Program-made: the position numbers and the translations under genes | Source: Piscinibacter gummiphilus | GTDB lineage: Bacteria > Pseudomonadota > Gammaproteobacteria > Burkholderiales > Burkholderiaceae_C | DNA length: 64,000 nucleotides | Assembly: GCF_032681285.1 (NCBI RefSeq) | Contig: NZ_CP136336.1 | Span: forward strand, 3,211,001 to 3,275,000 | Direction: 5' to 3' | Shown: piece after piece, positions 37,418 to 46,978 of the stretch | Numbering within the stretch: the first letter of the stretch is position 1 | Layout: the number at the start of each line of letters is the position of its first letter | The notes under the pieces: model-generated | The model's input: the letters and a program-made list of their open reading frames with translations, nothing else | Databases searched by the model: none | What the model was told of the DNA's origin: nothing

Positions 37418-39673
37418 TCATTTGCGACGGGCGCCACGCACCCCGGGAATTCGCGCCACGGTGGCCAGCACCTGCGCGAGGCGCGCCGAGTCGGCGACCT
37501 CCACGGTGAAAGTCATCCACGCCGTGAGGCCGAGCGGGCCCTTGAGCGTCTGGGTGCTCACGCCCGTCACGTTCATCTTGTCCTTGGCAAAGACTTCGGA
37601 GATGTCGCGCAGCAGGCCTTGCCGGTCGGCGGCCTCTACCAGCACATCGACCGGATACAGCGCTGGCTTGTCGCCACGCGCTGCCCCCCAGGCCACGCTG
37701 ATCACGCGCTCCGGGGTGCGCGCAGCCATCTGGCGGAAGTTGATGCAGTCGGCTCGGTGAATGGCCACCCCTTTGCCACGCGTCACGTAGCCACCGATCG
37801 GATCTGGCGGCGCCGGCCGGCAGCAGCGGGCCAAGCTCGTGAGCAGGCTCTCCACACCCACCACCAGCACCCCGCCCTTGCCCGGCCCCTCGGCACTCGG
37901 CTTGCGCAAGGTGATCGTGTCGTCGGCCGGCGGCGCGGGCTCGGCCGGGCGCAGCAGGTTCTCGATGTTGCGCAGGGAGAACTCGTCCTTGCCCACCACT
38001 TCGAACAGGGCATCGGCATTGCGAAACCCGAGCTGCGTGGCCAGGTCGTCGAGCTTCATCGCCGTGCGGCCTTCGCGTTGCAGCAGCTTCTCGACCGCCT
38101 CGCGCCCACGGGCGATCGTGTCCTGCAAGGCCAGCGCGTTGAACCAGGCCCGCACCTTGGCGCGCGAACGCGGGCTCTGCAGGTAGCCGAGCTCCGGGTT
38201 CAGCCAGTCGAGCGAGGGACCGCCTTCCTTGATCGTGTTGACCTCGACCGTCTGGCCACTCTGGAGCGCCGTGTTGAGCGGCACCATCACGCCATCGACC
38301 TTCGCGCCGCGGCAGCGGTGGCCCAGGTTGGTGTGCACCGCATAGGCGAAATCGATGGGCGTGGCGCCCACCGGCAATTCGATCACCGACGCCTGCGGGG
38401 TGAAGACGTAGATGCGGTCGTCGAACACGCCTTCCTTGAGCTCGGCCTCCCCCGCCCCGTCATGGCCAGCTTCGACGAAATCGCGCTCCCACGCGAGCAG
38501 TTGCCGCAGCACCGCCTTGCGGGCCTCGGCCACCTGCGCGTCGAAATCGCCCGCCGCGCTGACGCCCGCATACCCCTTCGCCCCGGCTTCCTTGTAGGCC
38601 CAATGCGCCGCCACGCCGTGCTCCGCATGCTCATGCATGGCCCGCGTGCGGATCTGCACTTCGACCGGCCGCTCCAGCGCGTCGAGCACCACGGTGTGCA
38701 GCGACTGGTAGCCATTCGGCTTCGGCTTGGCGATGTAGTCGTCGAATTCGCCCGCGACCGGGCGCCACAACTCGTGCACGCGGCTCAGCACCGCATAGCA
38801 GTCGCGCACGTCGGCCACGATCACGCGCACCGCGCGCACGTCGAACACATGCGCGATGTCGAGGCCCTTGCCGCGCATCTTTTTCCAGATGCTGTAGAGG
38901 TGCTTGGGGCGCCCCTGCACTTCGGCCTGGAGGCCGGCACGCGCCAGCTCGTCGCCGAGCCGCTGGCGGAACGCCTCGACGCCCTGTTCCCGCTCGACGC
39001 GCTTCTCGTCGAGCAGCTTGGCCACCATGCGGTACGACTCGGGCTCGAGGAAGCGGAATGCCAGGTCCTCCAGCTCCCACTTGATCTGCCAGATGCCCAG
39101 GCGGCTCGCCAGCGGCGCGAACACCTGCATCGACTCGCGCGCCAGCAGCGCCGGGCACGGCTGCTTGCTCAGGGCATAGTGCCGCAGCGTCTGCAGGCGC
39201 GATGCGAGACGCAGCAGCACCACGCGCAGGTCACGCGAGAACGCAAGCAGCATCTTGCGCACACGCTCGGTCTGCTCGGCGCGCTTCTCGTCCTGCACGC
39301 GAGCTTCACGGGCGGCACGCTGGATCTGCACCAGCTTGCGGGTGTGGGTGACGAGCCCGGCATACGACGGCCCGAAGGCCTTGCTCACCATCTCGTCGGG
39401 CTTGGCGAGGTAGTCGCCGGCATAGACGAGGTAGGCGGCCGCCCCCATCGACGGCGCGGCGCCGATGCCGAGCAGGATGTTGGCCACACCCTCGGCGTGC
39501 ACGAGTGCGTCTTCGCCGGTGTCGAGCACCTGGCCGGTCAAGAGCGGCTCGGCAAACGCGCGGGCGCGCGCGAGCTGGGAAACCTCGGCCTCGCGGCTGT
39601 CGTCGGGGTCGACGTCGGCGAGTTGGACGATGGCGGCAGCCGGTGTGCGGCCGTCCGACGGGCCTGTCTTCAT
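37418..39673 (-). CDS. relA: GTP pyrophosphokinase RelA (synthetase-only)
   Basis: A 751-residue Rel/Spo homologue that makes (p)ppGpp. The synthetase domain has GRPKHLYSIWKKM near 285 and the acidic EFDD motif typical of monofunctional RelA (in GEFDDYIAKPKPNGYQSLHT). TGS (VIELPVGATPIDFAYAVHTN) and ACT domains follow. The N-terminal HD domain has lost its catalytic HD pair: the position reads YLVYAGDYL and the partner aspartate is replaced in SRDLRVVLLRLA. Hydrolysis must therefore come from a separate SpoT. The start at 39673 (MKTGPSDG) is 7 nt after the hydrolase gene; the frame extends to 39724 without support. Confidence 0.94.
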   Translation of the reverse strand: MKTGPSDGRTPAAAIVQLADVDPDDSREAEVSQLARARAFAEPLLTGQVLDTGEDALVHAEGVANILLGIGAAPSMGAAAYLVYAGDYLAKPDEMVSKAFGPSYAGLVTHTRKLVQIQRAAREARVQDEKRAEQTERVRKMLLAFSRDLRVVLLRLASRLQTLRHYALSKQPCPALLARESMQVFAPLASRLGIWQIKWELEDLAFRFLEPESYRMVAKLLDEKRVEREQGVEAFRQRLGDELARAGLQAEVQGRPKHLYSIWKKMRGKGLDIAHVFDVRAVRVIVADVRDCYAVLSRVHELWRPVAGEFDDYIAKPKPNGYQSLHTVVLDALERPVEVQIRTRAMHEHAEHGVAAHWAYKEAGAKGYAGVSAAGDFDAQVAEARKAVLRQLLAWERDFVEAGHDGAGEAELKEGVFDDRIYVFTPQASVIELPVGATPIDFAYAVHTNLGHRCRGAKVDGVMVPLNTALQSGQTVEVNTIKEGGPSLDWLNPELGYLQSPRSRAKVRAWFNALALQDTIARGREAVEKLLQREGRTAMKLDDLATQLGFRNADALFEVVGKDEFSLRNIENLLRPAEPAPPADDTITLRKPSAEGPGKGGVLVVGVESLLTSLARCCRPAPPDPIGGYVTRGKGVAIHRADCINFRQMAARTPERVISVAWGAARGDKPALYPVDVLVEAADRQGLLRDISEVFAKDKMNVTGVSTQTLKGPLGLTAWMTFTVEVADSARLAQVLATVARIPGVRGARRK

Positions 39674-39680
39674 GGGCACG

Positions 39681-40547
39681 TCATGGCCGGAGCAGGAACT
39701 CCCGCACCGCCGAGACCTGGTCACCCGAATGCAGCATCGGGGCGTGGCCCACGCCAGCGAACTCGCGCAGCTCGGCCTTGGGGCCGCGCTCGGTCATCGC
39801 CTTGGCGGTGGCAGGCGACAGCAGATCGGAGTCCGCCCCCCGCAGCAGCAGCACGCGGCAGCGCAAGCTCTCGTACATCGCCCACACCTGCGCTTCACCC
39901 GCCTTCACCAGCTCGGGCGTGAGGCCGCGAAACGGCACCGCCACGTTGAGGTCGTAGTGCGGAACGAATCCGTCGCCGTCGGCCTTGATCATGGGCCGCG
40001 TCAGCGCCAGCCATTGCTCGCGGGTGTGCGGGCCGAAGCCCTGCGAGATGGCCCAGAGCGCGTCGGCCGCTTCCTCCAGGCTCTTCCACCGCACAGGTGC
40101 GCCCAGGTAGGTTCCGATGCGTGCGAGCGCATCGAGTTCGACCACCGGCCCCACGTCGTTCAGCACGAGGCGAGACACCGGCGAGTGCTTGAGCGCGGCC
40201 ACCACGAGCCCGATCAGCCCGCCCATCGAGGTGCCCACCCAATGCACCGTGGCGGCGTTCAGCCGCGCGAGCAGCGTGACCATGTCTGCCGCGTAGGCTG
40301 GAATCTGGTAGCCCGAGGGATCTGCCAGCCAGTCGGACTGGCCGCGTCCGACCACGTCGGGGCAGACGACGCGGTACTCGGCGCTCATGGCCTGCGCGAG
40401 CGTGTCGAAATCGCGCCCCTGCCGCGACAGGCCATGCACGCACACCAGCACCTTCGGGTTGGCCGGGTCGCCCCACTCCCAGTAGGCCATGCGGTGCAGG
40501 CCCTGGCTGTCAAGGCATTGCACATGGTTCAGGCGTGGTTCGTGCAT
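39681..40547 (-). CDS. alpha/beta hydrolase
   Basis: A 288-residue alpha/beta-hydrolase with oxyanion segment VHGLSRQGRDF near 47, nucleophile elbow GTSMGGLIG near 113, an acid near 240 and the histidine in GVGHAPMLHSG near 265. The substrate is unknown; haloalkane, ester or lactone hydrolysis are all possible. ATG at 40547 was chosen over 40595 because it gives the usual N-terminus. It is probably co-transcribed with relA, 7 nt downstream, and divergent from bdhA across 62 bp. Confidence 0.85.
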   Translation of the reverse strand: MHEPRLNHVQCLDSQGLHRMAYWEWGDPANPKVLVCVHGLSRQGRDFDTLAQAMSAEYRVVCPDVVGRGQSDWLADPSGYQIPAYAADMVTLLARLNAATVHWVGTSMGGLIGLVVAALKHSPVSRLVLNDVGPVVELDALARIGTYLGAPVRWKSLEEAADALWAISQGFGPHTREQWLALTRPMIKADGDGFVPHYDLNVAVPFRGLTPELVKAGEAQVWAMYESLRCRVLLLRGADSDLLSPATAKAMTERGPKAELREFAGVGHAPMLHSGDQVSAVREFLLRP

Positions 40548-40609
40548 GGGCTGAGATCTGTCGGCGGCTCTAAGATTCGCCGCACTGTATTTCAATCGGA
40601 GGTTCGACC

Positions 40610-41380
40610 ATGCTGAAAGGGAAAACTGCTCTCGTCACCGGCTCCACCAGTGGCATCGGGCTCGGCGTGGCGCTGTGCTTCGCGCGCCAGGGCGCCAACG
40701 TGGTGCTCAACGGCTTCGGCGAGGTTGAAGCGGCCAAGGCGCAAGTCGCCGCTCTCGGCGTGAAGGTGGGCTACCACGGGGCCGACATGAGCAAGCCCGC
40801 CGAGATCGAGGCCATGATGGCCTACGCCGAGAAAGACTTCGGCGGCGTCGACATCCTCGTCAACAACGCCGGCATCCAGCACGTGGCGCCGGTGGAAGAC
40901 TTCCCCGTGGCGAAGTGGGACGCCATCATCGCCATCAACCTGAGCTCCGCCTTCCACACCACGCGCCTGGCCATTCCCGGCATGCGCAAGAAGAACTGGG
41001 GGCGTGTGATCAACATCGCCTCGGCACACGGCCTCGTGGCCTCGGCGCAGAAATCGGCTTACGTGGCAGCCAAGCACGGCATCGTCGGCTTCACCAAGTC
41101 GATTGCGCTGGAAACAGCCACGACCGGCATCACGTCGAACGCCATCTGCCCCGGCTGGGTGCTGACGCCGCTGGTGCAAAAGCAGATCGACGACCGCGCG
41201 GCGCGCGAAGGCATCCCGGTCGAGAAGGCGAAGGTCGAGCTGCTGGGTGAGAAGCAGCCGTCGCTGCAGTTCGTGACGCCCGAGCAGTTGGGCGAGCTGG
41301 CGGTGTTCCTGAGCTCACCCGCCGCCGATCAGATCCGCGGCGTGGCCTGGAACGTCGACGGCGGCTGGGTCGCGCAGTAA
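40610..41380 (+). CDS. bdhA: 3-hydroxybutyrate dehydrogenase
   Basis: A 256-residue short-chain dehydrogenase. Cofactor loop TGSTSGIGLG at 10-19, NNAG near 87, catalytic Ser in NIASAHGLVASAQKSAYVAAK with the YxxxK pair near 155, and the C-terminal WNVDGGWVAQ together match D-3-hydroxybutyrate dehydrogenase. It oxidises the PHB breakdown product to acetoacetate with NAD. Ribosome site ggagg with a 7-nt spacer. It stands alone on the plus strand and converges on the SIMPL gene with a 3-bp gap. Confidence 0.93.
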   Translation: MLKGKTALVTGSTSGIGLGVALCFARQGANVVLNGFGEVEAAKAQVAALGVKVGYHGADMSKPAEIEAMMAYAEKDFGGVDILVNNAGIQHVAPVEDFPVAKWDAIIAINLSSAFHTTRLAIPGMRKKNWGRVINIASAHGLVASAQKSAYVAAKHGIVGFTKSIALETATTGITSNAICPGWVLTPLVQKQIDDRAAREGIPVEKAKVELLGEKQPSLQFVTPEQLGELAVFLSSPAADQIRGVAWNVDGGWVAQ

Positions 41381-41383
41381 GAG

Positions 41384-42085
41384 CTATTTGGTGAGCTGAA
41401 CGGTGCCGTTGACCGTCACGGTCACGGTGCCCTTGCCCAGCTCGACGGGCAGCGCCTCGGACGCATCCGACATCGTCTTCGCCCGCATCATCGGCGCGGC
41501 GGCGTACATCGGCGGCTGGTCGCTGTTGACCTGCACTTCGCGCAGCGTGTAGCCGCTGAAGCCGAATTGGCGTGCCACGTCGGCCGCCTTCGCACGGTAC
41601 TGCGCGATGGCCTGGCCGGTGACGTCGCTCTCCACCTTCTCGCGCTGCTCGCGCGACAGCGAGGTGCCCACGCGCGCCACCGTCATGGTGTTGATGCGGC
41701 CGGTGAGCTGGGCGATGCCGGGGATGTCCTTGCCTTCGAGGGTCAGCTCGGCGGTGCCTTGCCAGCCGGTGATGCCGCCCTTGTTCGAATAGCGCGGGAA
41801 GAGCGAGAAGTTGCCAGTGCGCACCTCGATCTGGCCCGGCTTGGCGGCCTTCTTCGCTTCGTTGAGAGCGGCATCGAGAGCCTGCTTGAGCTGCGACTGC
41901 ACCGCGCCAGCCTCGGTGCCTTCGCGCGTGGTCGAGAGGGTCACGCTCAGCACGTCCTTGTTGACCTCGAGGCTCGCGCTGGCAGACAAGCCGACGACGT
42001 TCTGAGGTGGCGGCTGGTCGGCCCATGCGGTCGAACTCGCGAGTGCTGCGGCGAGCGTCAAGGCCAGGGCGGAAGTGCGGGTCAT
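41384..42085 (-). CDS. SIMPL (DUF541) domain periplasmic protein
   Basis: A 233-residue protein with signal peptide TSALALTLAAALASSTAWA (cleavage before DQPP) and a SIMPL/DUF541 domain. Hallmarks are LSASASLEVNKDVLSVTLST near 38 and VTVTVNGTVQLTK at the C-terminus. SIMPL proteins are periplasmic or outer-membrane associated with unclear roles, including oxidative-stress phenotypes in some bacteria. Ribosome site aaggaga supports the start at 42085. It follows the DUF1501 gene by 14 nt. Confidence 0.9.
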   Translation of the reverse strand: MTRTSALALTLAAALASSTAWADQPPPQNVVGLSASASLEVNKDVLSVTLSTTREGTEAGAVQSQLKQALDAALNEAKKAAKPGQIEVRTGNFSLFPRYSNKGGITGWQGTAELTLEGKDIPGIAQLTGRINTMTVARVGTSLSREQREKVESDVTGQAIAQYRAKAADVARQFGFSGYTLREVQVNSDQPPMYAAAPMMRAKTMSDASEALPVELGKGTVTVTVNGTVQLTK

Positions 42086-42099
42086 GCAAGGTCTCCTTT

Positions 42100-43263
42100 T
42101 CAAACTTCAAGAAATGGCAACAGGTCAAACGTGCCGCGCACCACGGTTTCGGGGTTCACCCCCCACCAGCGGCGCGCGATGGTCGCATAGAGCTGCCGAA
42201 AGTCTGCGGTGTGGACAAGGTTCTGGTTGCCGTCGAGCCGGTCGAGATCGGGCATGGTGCCGACGAACCGGCCGCCACGCACCGAGCCCCCCATCACGAA
42301 GTGCGGCGCGGCGGTGCCGTGGTCAGTGCCACCGCTCTGGTTCTGGCGCGCACGGCGGCCGAACTCGGAATACGTGACCACGAGGGCGCGCTCCCACGCG
42401 CCAGCCTCCACGAGGCCTGCCTTCAGGGCGGCGAGCCCTTCGGCCAGTTGCTTGAGCAGGTTGGCGTGTGTGGCCAGTTGCCCGCGGTGGGTGTCAAAGC
42501 TGCCGTGCGTGAGGTGGAACACCGGCACACCGCCCTTGCCCTTCTGGCCGGCAACGATCTGGCAGGTGGCGCGCACGGCTTGCCCGAAGTTGTGGGTGGG
42601 GAATTCGGTGTTCATCGCACCTGCCCCAGGCCCGCGCAAACCTTCGGCCGCCTGCAGCACGCCCGACTCCACGCGCAGCACATGCTCCAGCGCCGCATTG
42701 CCCTGCACGTGGGCCGGTCGCACGAGGCGCGCCTGTGTCACGAAGGCTTCGGGGTTGGTGAGCGACACCGCATTCGCGCCGGCCAGTGCGCCGAGGCTTG
42801 CGCTGCCGATGGCCACGCCCTCGGTCGTGAAGCGCGCGCTTTCGCGCAGACCCGCCGACATGGCGCGCGCCACCCAGCCTTCGTCGAGGTACTCGGTCGC
42901 GCGGGAAGCCGTGTCCCAGATCTCGATCGAGCGAAAGTGCGACAGGTTCGGCTGCGGGTAGCCGAGCCCGAGGAGCACGGCGAGTTCACGCTTCTCCCAC
43001 ATCGGGATCAGCGGCGCGAGTGACGGGTGCAGGCCCAGCGCGCCATCGAGGCGCAGCACCTCGTCGGCCTTCAGCGCGAGGCTCGGGCGCAGTTGCGCAT
43101 AAGCCGGGTGCGCGTAGGGCACGACGGTGTTGAGCCCGTCGTTTCCGCCCTTCAGCTCCACCAGCACCAGCACACGCCCGGCCGCAGAAGCCGCGGCCTG
43201 GGCCCAGCTCAGCGCGGGGAACGCAAGCCCACCCAGCGAGAGCAATTGACGACGATCGATCAT
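42100..43263 (-). CDS. DUF1501 domain-containing protein
   Basis: A 387-residue protein of the DUF1501 family (sulfatase/alkaline-phosphatase-like fold). It has an N-terminal export signal with an RR pair (MIDRRQLLSLGGLAFPALSW), suggesting Tat export. Then come VLVELKGGNDGLNTVVPYA near 33 and a late GGTDHGTAAPHFVMGG metal-site-like stretch near 317. The function is unknown. It is almost always paired with DUF1800, as here (7-nt gap). Confidence 0.92.
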   Translation of the reverse strand: MIDRRQLLSLGGLAFPALSWAQAAASAAGRVLVLVELKGGNDGLNTVVPYAHPAYAQLRPSLALKADEVLRLDGALGLHPSLAPLIPMWEKRELAVLLGLGYPQPNLSHFRSIEIWDTASRATEYLDEGWVARAMSAGLRESARFTTEGVAIGSASLGALAGANAVSLTNPEAFVTQARLVRPAHVQGNAALEHVLRVESGVLQAAEGLRGPGAGAMNTEFPTHNFGQAVRATCQIVAGQKGKGGVPVFHLTHGSFDTHRGQLATHANLLKQLAEGLAALKAGLVEAGAWERALVVTYSEFGRRARQNQSGGTDHGTAAPHFVMGGSVRGGRFVGTMPDLDRLDGNQNLVHTADFRQLYATIARRWWGVNPETVVRGTFDLLPFLEV

Positions 43264-43270
43264 GTGAGCC

Positions 43271-44662
43271 TCACTTCAACTGAAACGCCGGGTCCAGGCT
43301 CATCGCCCGCAGGTACGACAGGCCCACCGTGCCGGCCGGCACCGGGTGCACGGGCGCCGTGGCCAGCACGGCCTCCACCAGCTTGCCGCGCGCCGCCTCA
43401 TCGGGCTCGCGGTCGGGCCAGGCGCCGAGCGGCTTCAGCCACGGCTCTGCATCAAAGCGCACACCGAAGCCGCCTGGTTGCATGCCCCGACCCATCTCCA
43501 TGCGTGGCTGCTCCACCGCGCGGAAAAGACGCTCGGTGAACCGTTTCCGGTCGAGCAGCGTCGTGCTCGTGATCCAGTCGGTGTAGCCGGGCCAGCCCTT
43601 CACATTGGGCGGGCTGAAGAGCATCTGCCCCTGCCGCGCCGTGACGCCCACGAGCGCCTGGGCGTTGTCAAGCTCGATCTCGAATTGCCGCAGCGTGCCC
43701 ACCGCGAGCTCGACCGGCGACTTGATCAGCACGGCGCGGTTCTGTGGCGCCCAGAACGCCGGGCTCAGCAGCAGTTCGCGCAGGGCGACGTCGGTGCGCC
43801 AGCCACTCTCGCGAAAGCGCTGCGCGACGGGCTCCACCACCTTCGCATCGGGCACCGGCGAGACGAACTCGCGCCAGAGCTTGGAGACGATGAAGCGAGG
43901 CGCGGCCGGCTGGTCGAGCATCACGTCGAGCGCGGCATCGGCATCGAAGCGGCCCCGCTGGCCCAGCAGCGTCTTATCGCCGCGGTCGTGCTGGCGTGGT
44001 CGGAAACGCGCCGCCCACGCTTCGCGGTCGACCGCCCAGCCCGAGAAGGCGCGGGCCGCTTCCTTGATGTCCTGCTCGCTGTACTGCCCCTCGCCCAGCG
44101 TGAAAAGCTCCATCACCTCGCGCGCGAAGTTCTCGTTCGGCGATTCGGCCCGGTTCGCCGCGCCGTCCAGGTAGATGAGCATCGCCGGGTCGCGGGCCAC
44201 GCCGTGCAGCAGCTCGCGGAACGATCCCAGCGCATGGCGCCGCAGCAGCTGGTGCTGGATGTACATGCCCTGCGCTTGCCGCACCTTCTGCACGGAGGTC
44301 GCGAAATGGTTGTGCCAGAAGAGCGCCATGCGCTCGGCCAGCGGCGTGGGCGAGTCACGCATCTCCTGCAGCCACCAGCCAGCCAGTGCCACGGTGTCGG
44401 CGCGCAACTGGCGCAGGGCTTCCTTTCGGGCGTCGACGTCGCCTTGAGCGCGCAGCGGTGGGCGGATCGGCTCGCGGGTGAAGGCCGGTGCCGGCTGCCG
44501 TGGCTCGGCGCGTCGTGCTCCCGCGAGCAGCCGATTCACCGCCTCATCGGGCGCGAGCCCCGCCCATGCCGACACTTCGCCCGGCGACGGCATGAATCCC
44601 GTGCGCCCCAACAGGTGGCGTGCATCGGCGGCCGAAAGCCGCGAAGGAAGGGTCGTGTTCAT
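43271..44662 (-). CDS. DUF1800 domain-containing protein
   Basis: A 463-residue DUF1800 protein: LSAADARHLLGRTGFMPSPG at the start, LFWHNHFATSVQKV near 120 and PNENFAREVMELFTLG near 180 are the family motifs. The function is unknown; the pair with DUF1501 is widespread in proteobacteria and planctomycetes. The start at 44662 is chosen. The longer frame to 44788 would occupy the ompR promoter region and encodes an atypical N-terminus. Confidence 0.92.
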   Translation of the reverse strand: MNTTLPSRLSAADARHLLGRTGFMPSPGEVSAWAGLAPDEAVNRLLAGARRAEPRQPAPAFTREPIRPPLRAQGDVDARKEALRQLRADTVALAGWWLQEMRDSPTPLAERMALFWHNHFATSVQKVRQAQGMYIQHQLLRRHALGSFRELLHGVARDPAMLIYLDGAANRAESPNENFAREVMELFTLGEGQYSEQDIKEAARAFSGWAVDREAWAARFRPRQHDRGDKTLLGQRGRFDADAALDVMLDQPAAPRFIVSKLWREFVSPVPDAKVVEPVAQRFRESGWRTDVALRELLLSPAFWAPQNRAVLIKSPVELAVGTLRQFEIELDNAQALVGVTARQGQMLFSPPNVKGWPGYTDWITSTTLLDRKRFTERLFRAVEQPRMEMGRGMQPGGFGVRFDAEPWLKPLGAWPDREPDEAARGKLVEAVLATAPVHPVPAGTVGLSYLRAMSLDPAFQLK

Positions 44663-44754
44663 GAGCGAACCTAACGTTGCCCCGGCCGCGTTGGCCGACA
44701 CGTCGGCAAGGGCTTCACAAAGCTTTGCTTCCCCTCCCGGCCCGGGCGTCATAG

Positions 44755-44824
44755 ATTTGTAACAGGTGGTCAGGCACCCCGAAAACACCGTTTAAACCTG
44801 AGCACAATCGCCGCTGTTACAAAT
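44755..44824. promoter_or_regulatory. inverted repeat ATTTGTAACAG / CTGTTACAAAT before the response regulator
   Basis: Two perfect 11-bp arms lie at 44755-44765 and 44814-44824, 48 bp apart, and flank the presumed promoter of the OmpR-type gene (start 44839). The core TGTAACA / TGTTACA resembles OmpR-family half sites. The second arm overlaps the start of the ribosome-binding region (aaggag at 44825). Autoregulation by the adjacent regulator is inferred. Confidence 0.5.
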
Positions 44825-44838
44825 AAGGAGACGCCGCC

Positions 44839-45573
44839 ATGACGCCCACGCCCAATGCCCGCCCCGACCGCGTCGTCGTGGTCGACGACGATGCCCGCAT
44901 TCGCGACCTGCTGCGCCGCTACCTGACGCAAGAAGGCTTCGAGGTGCTGCTGGCGGAAGATTCGAAGGCGCTCAATCGCGTGCTCACCCGCGAGACGGTC
45001 GATCTCATCGTGCTCGACCTGATGCTCCCGGGCGAAGACGGCCTCTCGATCTGCCGCCGCCTGCGCGCCGCGAACGACGTGACGCCCATCATCATGCTCA
45101 CCGCCAAGGTGGAAGACGTGGACCGCATCGTGGGCCTCGAAGTCGGCGCCGACGACTACCTGCCCAAGCCCTTCAACCCGCGCGAGCTGCTCGCCCGCAT
45201 CCACGCCGTGCTGCGCCGCCGCCCCGCGATGGAAGCGCCGGGCGCTCCCGCGAAAGACGCACAGACCGTCACCTTCGGCCCCTTCGAGTTTGACCTGGCC
45301 CTGCGCCGCCTGTCGAAAGACGGCGAGCAGATCGCGCTCACCACCGGCGAGTTCTCCATGCTCAAGGCCCTGGTGCGCCACCCGCGCCAGCCGCTCAGCC
45401 GCGACAAGCTCGCGCAGCTGGCCCGCGGCCGCGAGTTCGAGCCCTTCGACCGCAGCCTCGACGTTCAGATCTCTCGCCTGCGCAAGATGATCGAGCCCGA
45501 CCCGTCTCAACCTCGCTACATCCAGACCGTGTGGGGCGTGGGCTATGTCTTCGTCCCTGATGGCGCGGCCTGA
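44839..45573 (+). CDS. OmpR-family response regulator
   Basis: A 244-residue regulator. The receiver domain has VVVVDDDARIRDLL, phospho-acceptor D in LIVLDLMLPGEDG near 60 and lysine in DYLPKPFNPREL. The winged-helix Trans_reg_C domain ends RYIQTVWGVGYVFVPDG. Strong similarity to OmpR/RisA, but the true name cannot be fixed by eye. Ribosome site aaggag with an 8-nt spacer. It overlaps the kinase gene by 29 nt. Confidence 0.93.
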   Translation: MTPTPNARPDRVVVVDDDARIRDLLRRYLTQEGFEVLLAEDSKALNRVLTRETVDLIVLDLMLPGEDGLSICRRLRAANDVTPIIMLTAKVEDVDRIVGLEVGADDYLPKPFNPRELLARIHAVLRRRPAMEAPGAPAKDAQTVTFGPFEFDLALRRLSKDGEQIALTTGEFSMLKALVRHPRQPLSRDKLAQLARGREFEPFDRSLDVQISRLRKMIEPDPSQPRYIQTVWGVGYVFVPDGAA

Positions 45574-46978
45574 CCGGAAGAAGCCGGGCAAGGGCTCCAA
45601 ATCGGGGCCTTTTTTTGCACCCACGGTCCCCGACGGTCTGCCGGATCTCGTGCCTCGCAAGGCCGTTGCGCTGAGCCTCTTCTGGCGCACCTTCTTCCTG
45701 CTGGCGATCCTGTTGCTGGGCGGCGTGTTCGCGTGGGTGCAGACCTTCCGCGCGCTCGAATTCGAGCCCCGCGCGGTGCAGCAGGCGCAGCAGGTGGCGA
45801 GCCTCGTGAACCTGTCGCGTGCGTCGATGAAGTACGTCGACGACATCAACCGCGTGACGCTGGTCAAGACCATGGCCGCGTCGGAGGCGGTGAAGATCGT
45901 GCCGCGCGAGCCCAACGACAAATGGGAACCCTTCGAAGGCGACCGTTTCTCGAAGGCCATCAGCGACGAGCTGCATTCGCGCCTGGGGCCCGACACGGTG
46001 ATTGCCGGCTCCGTCAACGGCGTCGCCGGTCTGTGGGTCGGCTTCTCGGTCGAGAAAGACGCCTACTGGCTGCAGGCCGACCCGACCAAGGTGCGCATGA
46101 TGGCCGGCAGCAGCTGGGCGCTGTGGGTCACGATCGCCCTGCTCGCCACCGTGCTCGGCTCGGCGGCGATTGCGCGCCTCATCAACCAGCCGCTGCGCGA
46201 CCTGTCGTTCGCCGCCAGCCGCATCCGCGATGGCGAATACGAATCGCAGCTCGACGAGAACACCCTCACGAGCGAGATCCGCCAGGTCAACATGGGCTTC
46301 AACCGCATGGCCCGCGAGCTGGCCAAGGTGGAAGAAGACCGCGCCGTGATGCTCGCCGGCATCTCGCACGACCTTCGCACGCCGCTCGCGCGCCTGCGGC
46401 TCGAAGCCGAGATGAGCGTGCAGGACGAAGAAGCCAAGAAGAACATGGCGATGGACATCGACCAACTCGACGCCATCATCGACAAGTTCATGGACTACGC
46501 CCGCCCTGGCGAGACCAAGCTGGTGCCGGTGCATGTGTCGAGCCTGGTCGAGCGCGAGATGCAGGGCTTCCGCGACCCGTCGCAGATCCGCATCAGCTCG
46601 CGCGTGGCGATCGATGCCAAGGTGATGGCTGATGAAGTCGAACTCGGCCGCGTGTTCCAGAACCTCTTCGAGAACGCACGCCGCTACGGCCGCTCCACCG
46701 ACACGGGCATCGCGCGCGTGCAGGTGAGCTATGCCCGCACCGGGCCGTGGGTGATCCTCTCGGTGCGCGACCACGGGCCCGGCGTGGCGCCCGAGAAGCT
46801 CAAGCAGCTCACCACGCCTTTCTTCCGTGGCGATGCAGCGCGCACCGCGGCCACGGGCGCCGGTCTCGGCCTTGCCATCGTCGAGAAATCGGTCGCGCGC
46901 ATGGGCGGCAGCTTCGAACTCGCGAATGCGATGGACGGTGGGCTCGTCGCCCACGTGCGCCTCAAAAAGGCGCCATGA
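45545..46978 (+). CDS. EnvZ-type sensor histidine kinase
   Basis: A 477-residue kinase with two membrane helices (near 48-70 and 195-217) bracketing a periplasmic sensor of about 120 residues. HAMP is near 218-270, the H box is GISHDLRTPLARLRLE near 280, the N box VFQNLFENARRYG near 380, and the G boxes are DHGPGVA and GAGLGLAIV. The domain order equals EnvZ/RisS. The start could be 45545 or 45560. Its stop overlaps the metallophosphoesterase start (ATGA). Confidence 0.92.
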   Translation: MSSSLMARPDRKKPGKGSKSGPFFAPTVPDGLPDLVPRKAVALSLFWRTFFLLAILLLGGVFAWVQTFRALEFEPRAVQQAQQVASLVNLSRASMKYVDDINRVTLVKTMAASEAVKIVPREPNDKWEPFEGDRFSKAISDELHSRLGPDTVIAGSVNGVAGLWVGFSVEKDAYWLQADPTKVRMMAGSSWALWVTIALLATVLGSAAIARLINQPLRDLSFAASRIRDGEYESQLDENTLTSEIRQVNMGFNRMARELAKVEEDRAVMLAGISHDLRTPLARLRLEAEMSVQDEEAKKNMAMDIDQLDAIIDKFMDYARPGETKLVPVHVSSLVEREMQGFRDPSQIRISSRVAIDAKVMADEVELGRVFQNLFENARRYGRSTDTGIARVQVSYARTGPWVILSVRDHGPGVAPEKLKQLTTPFFRGDAARTAATGAGLGLAIVEKSVARMGGSFELANAMDGGLVAHVRLKKAP

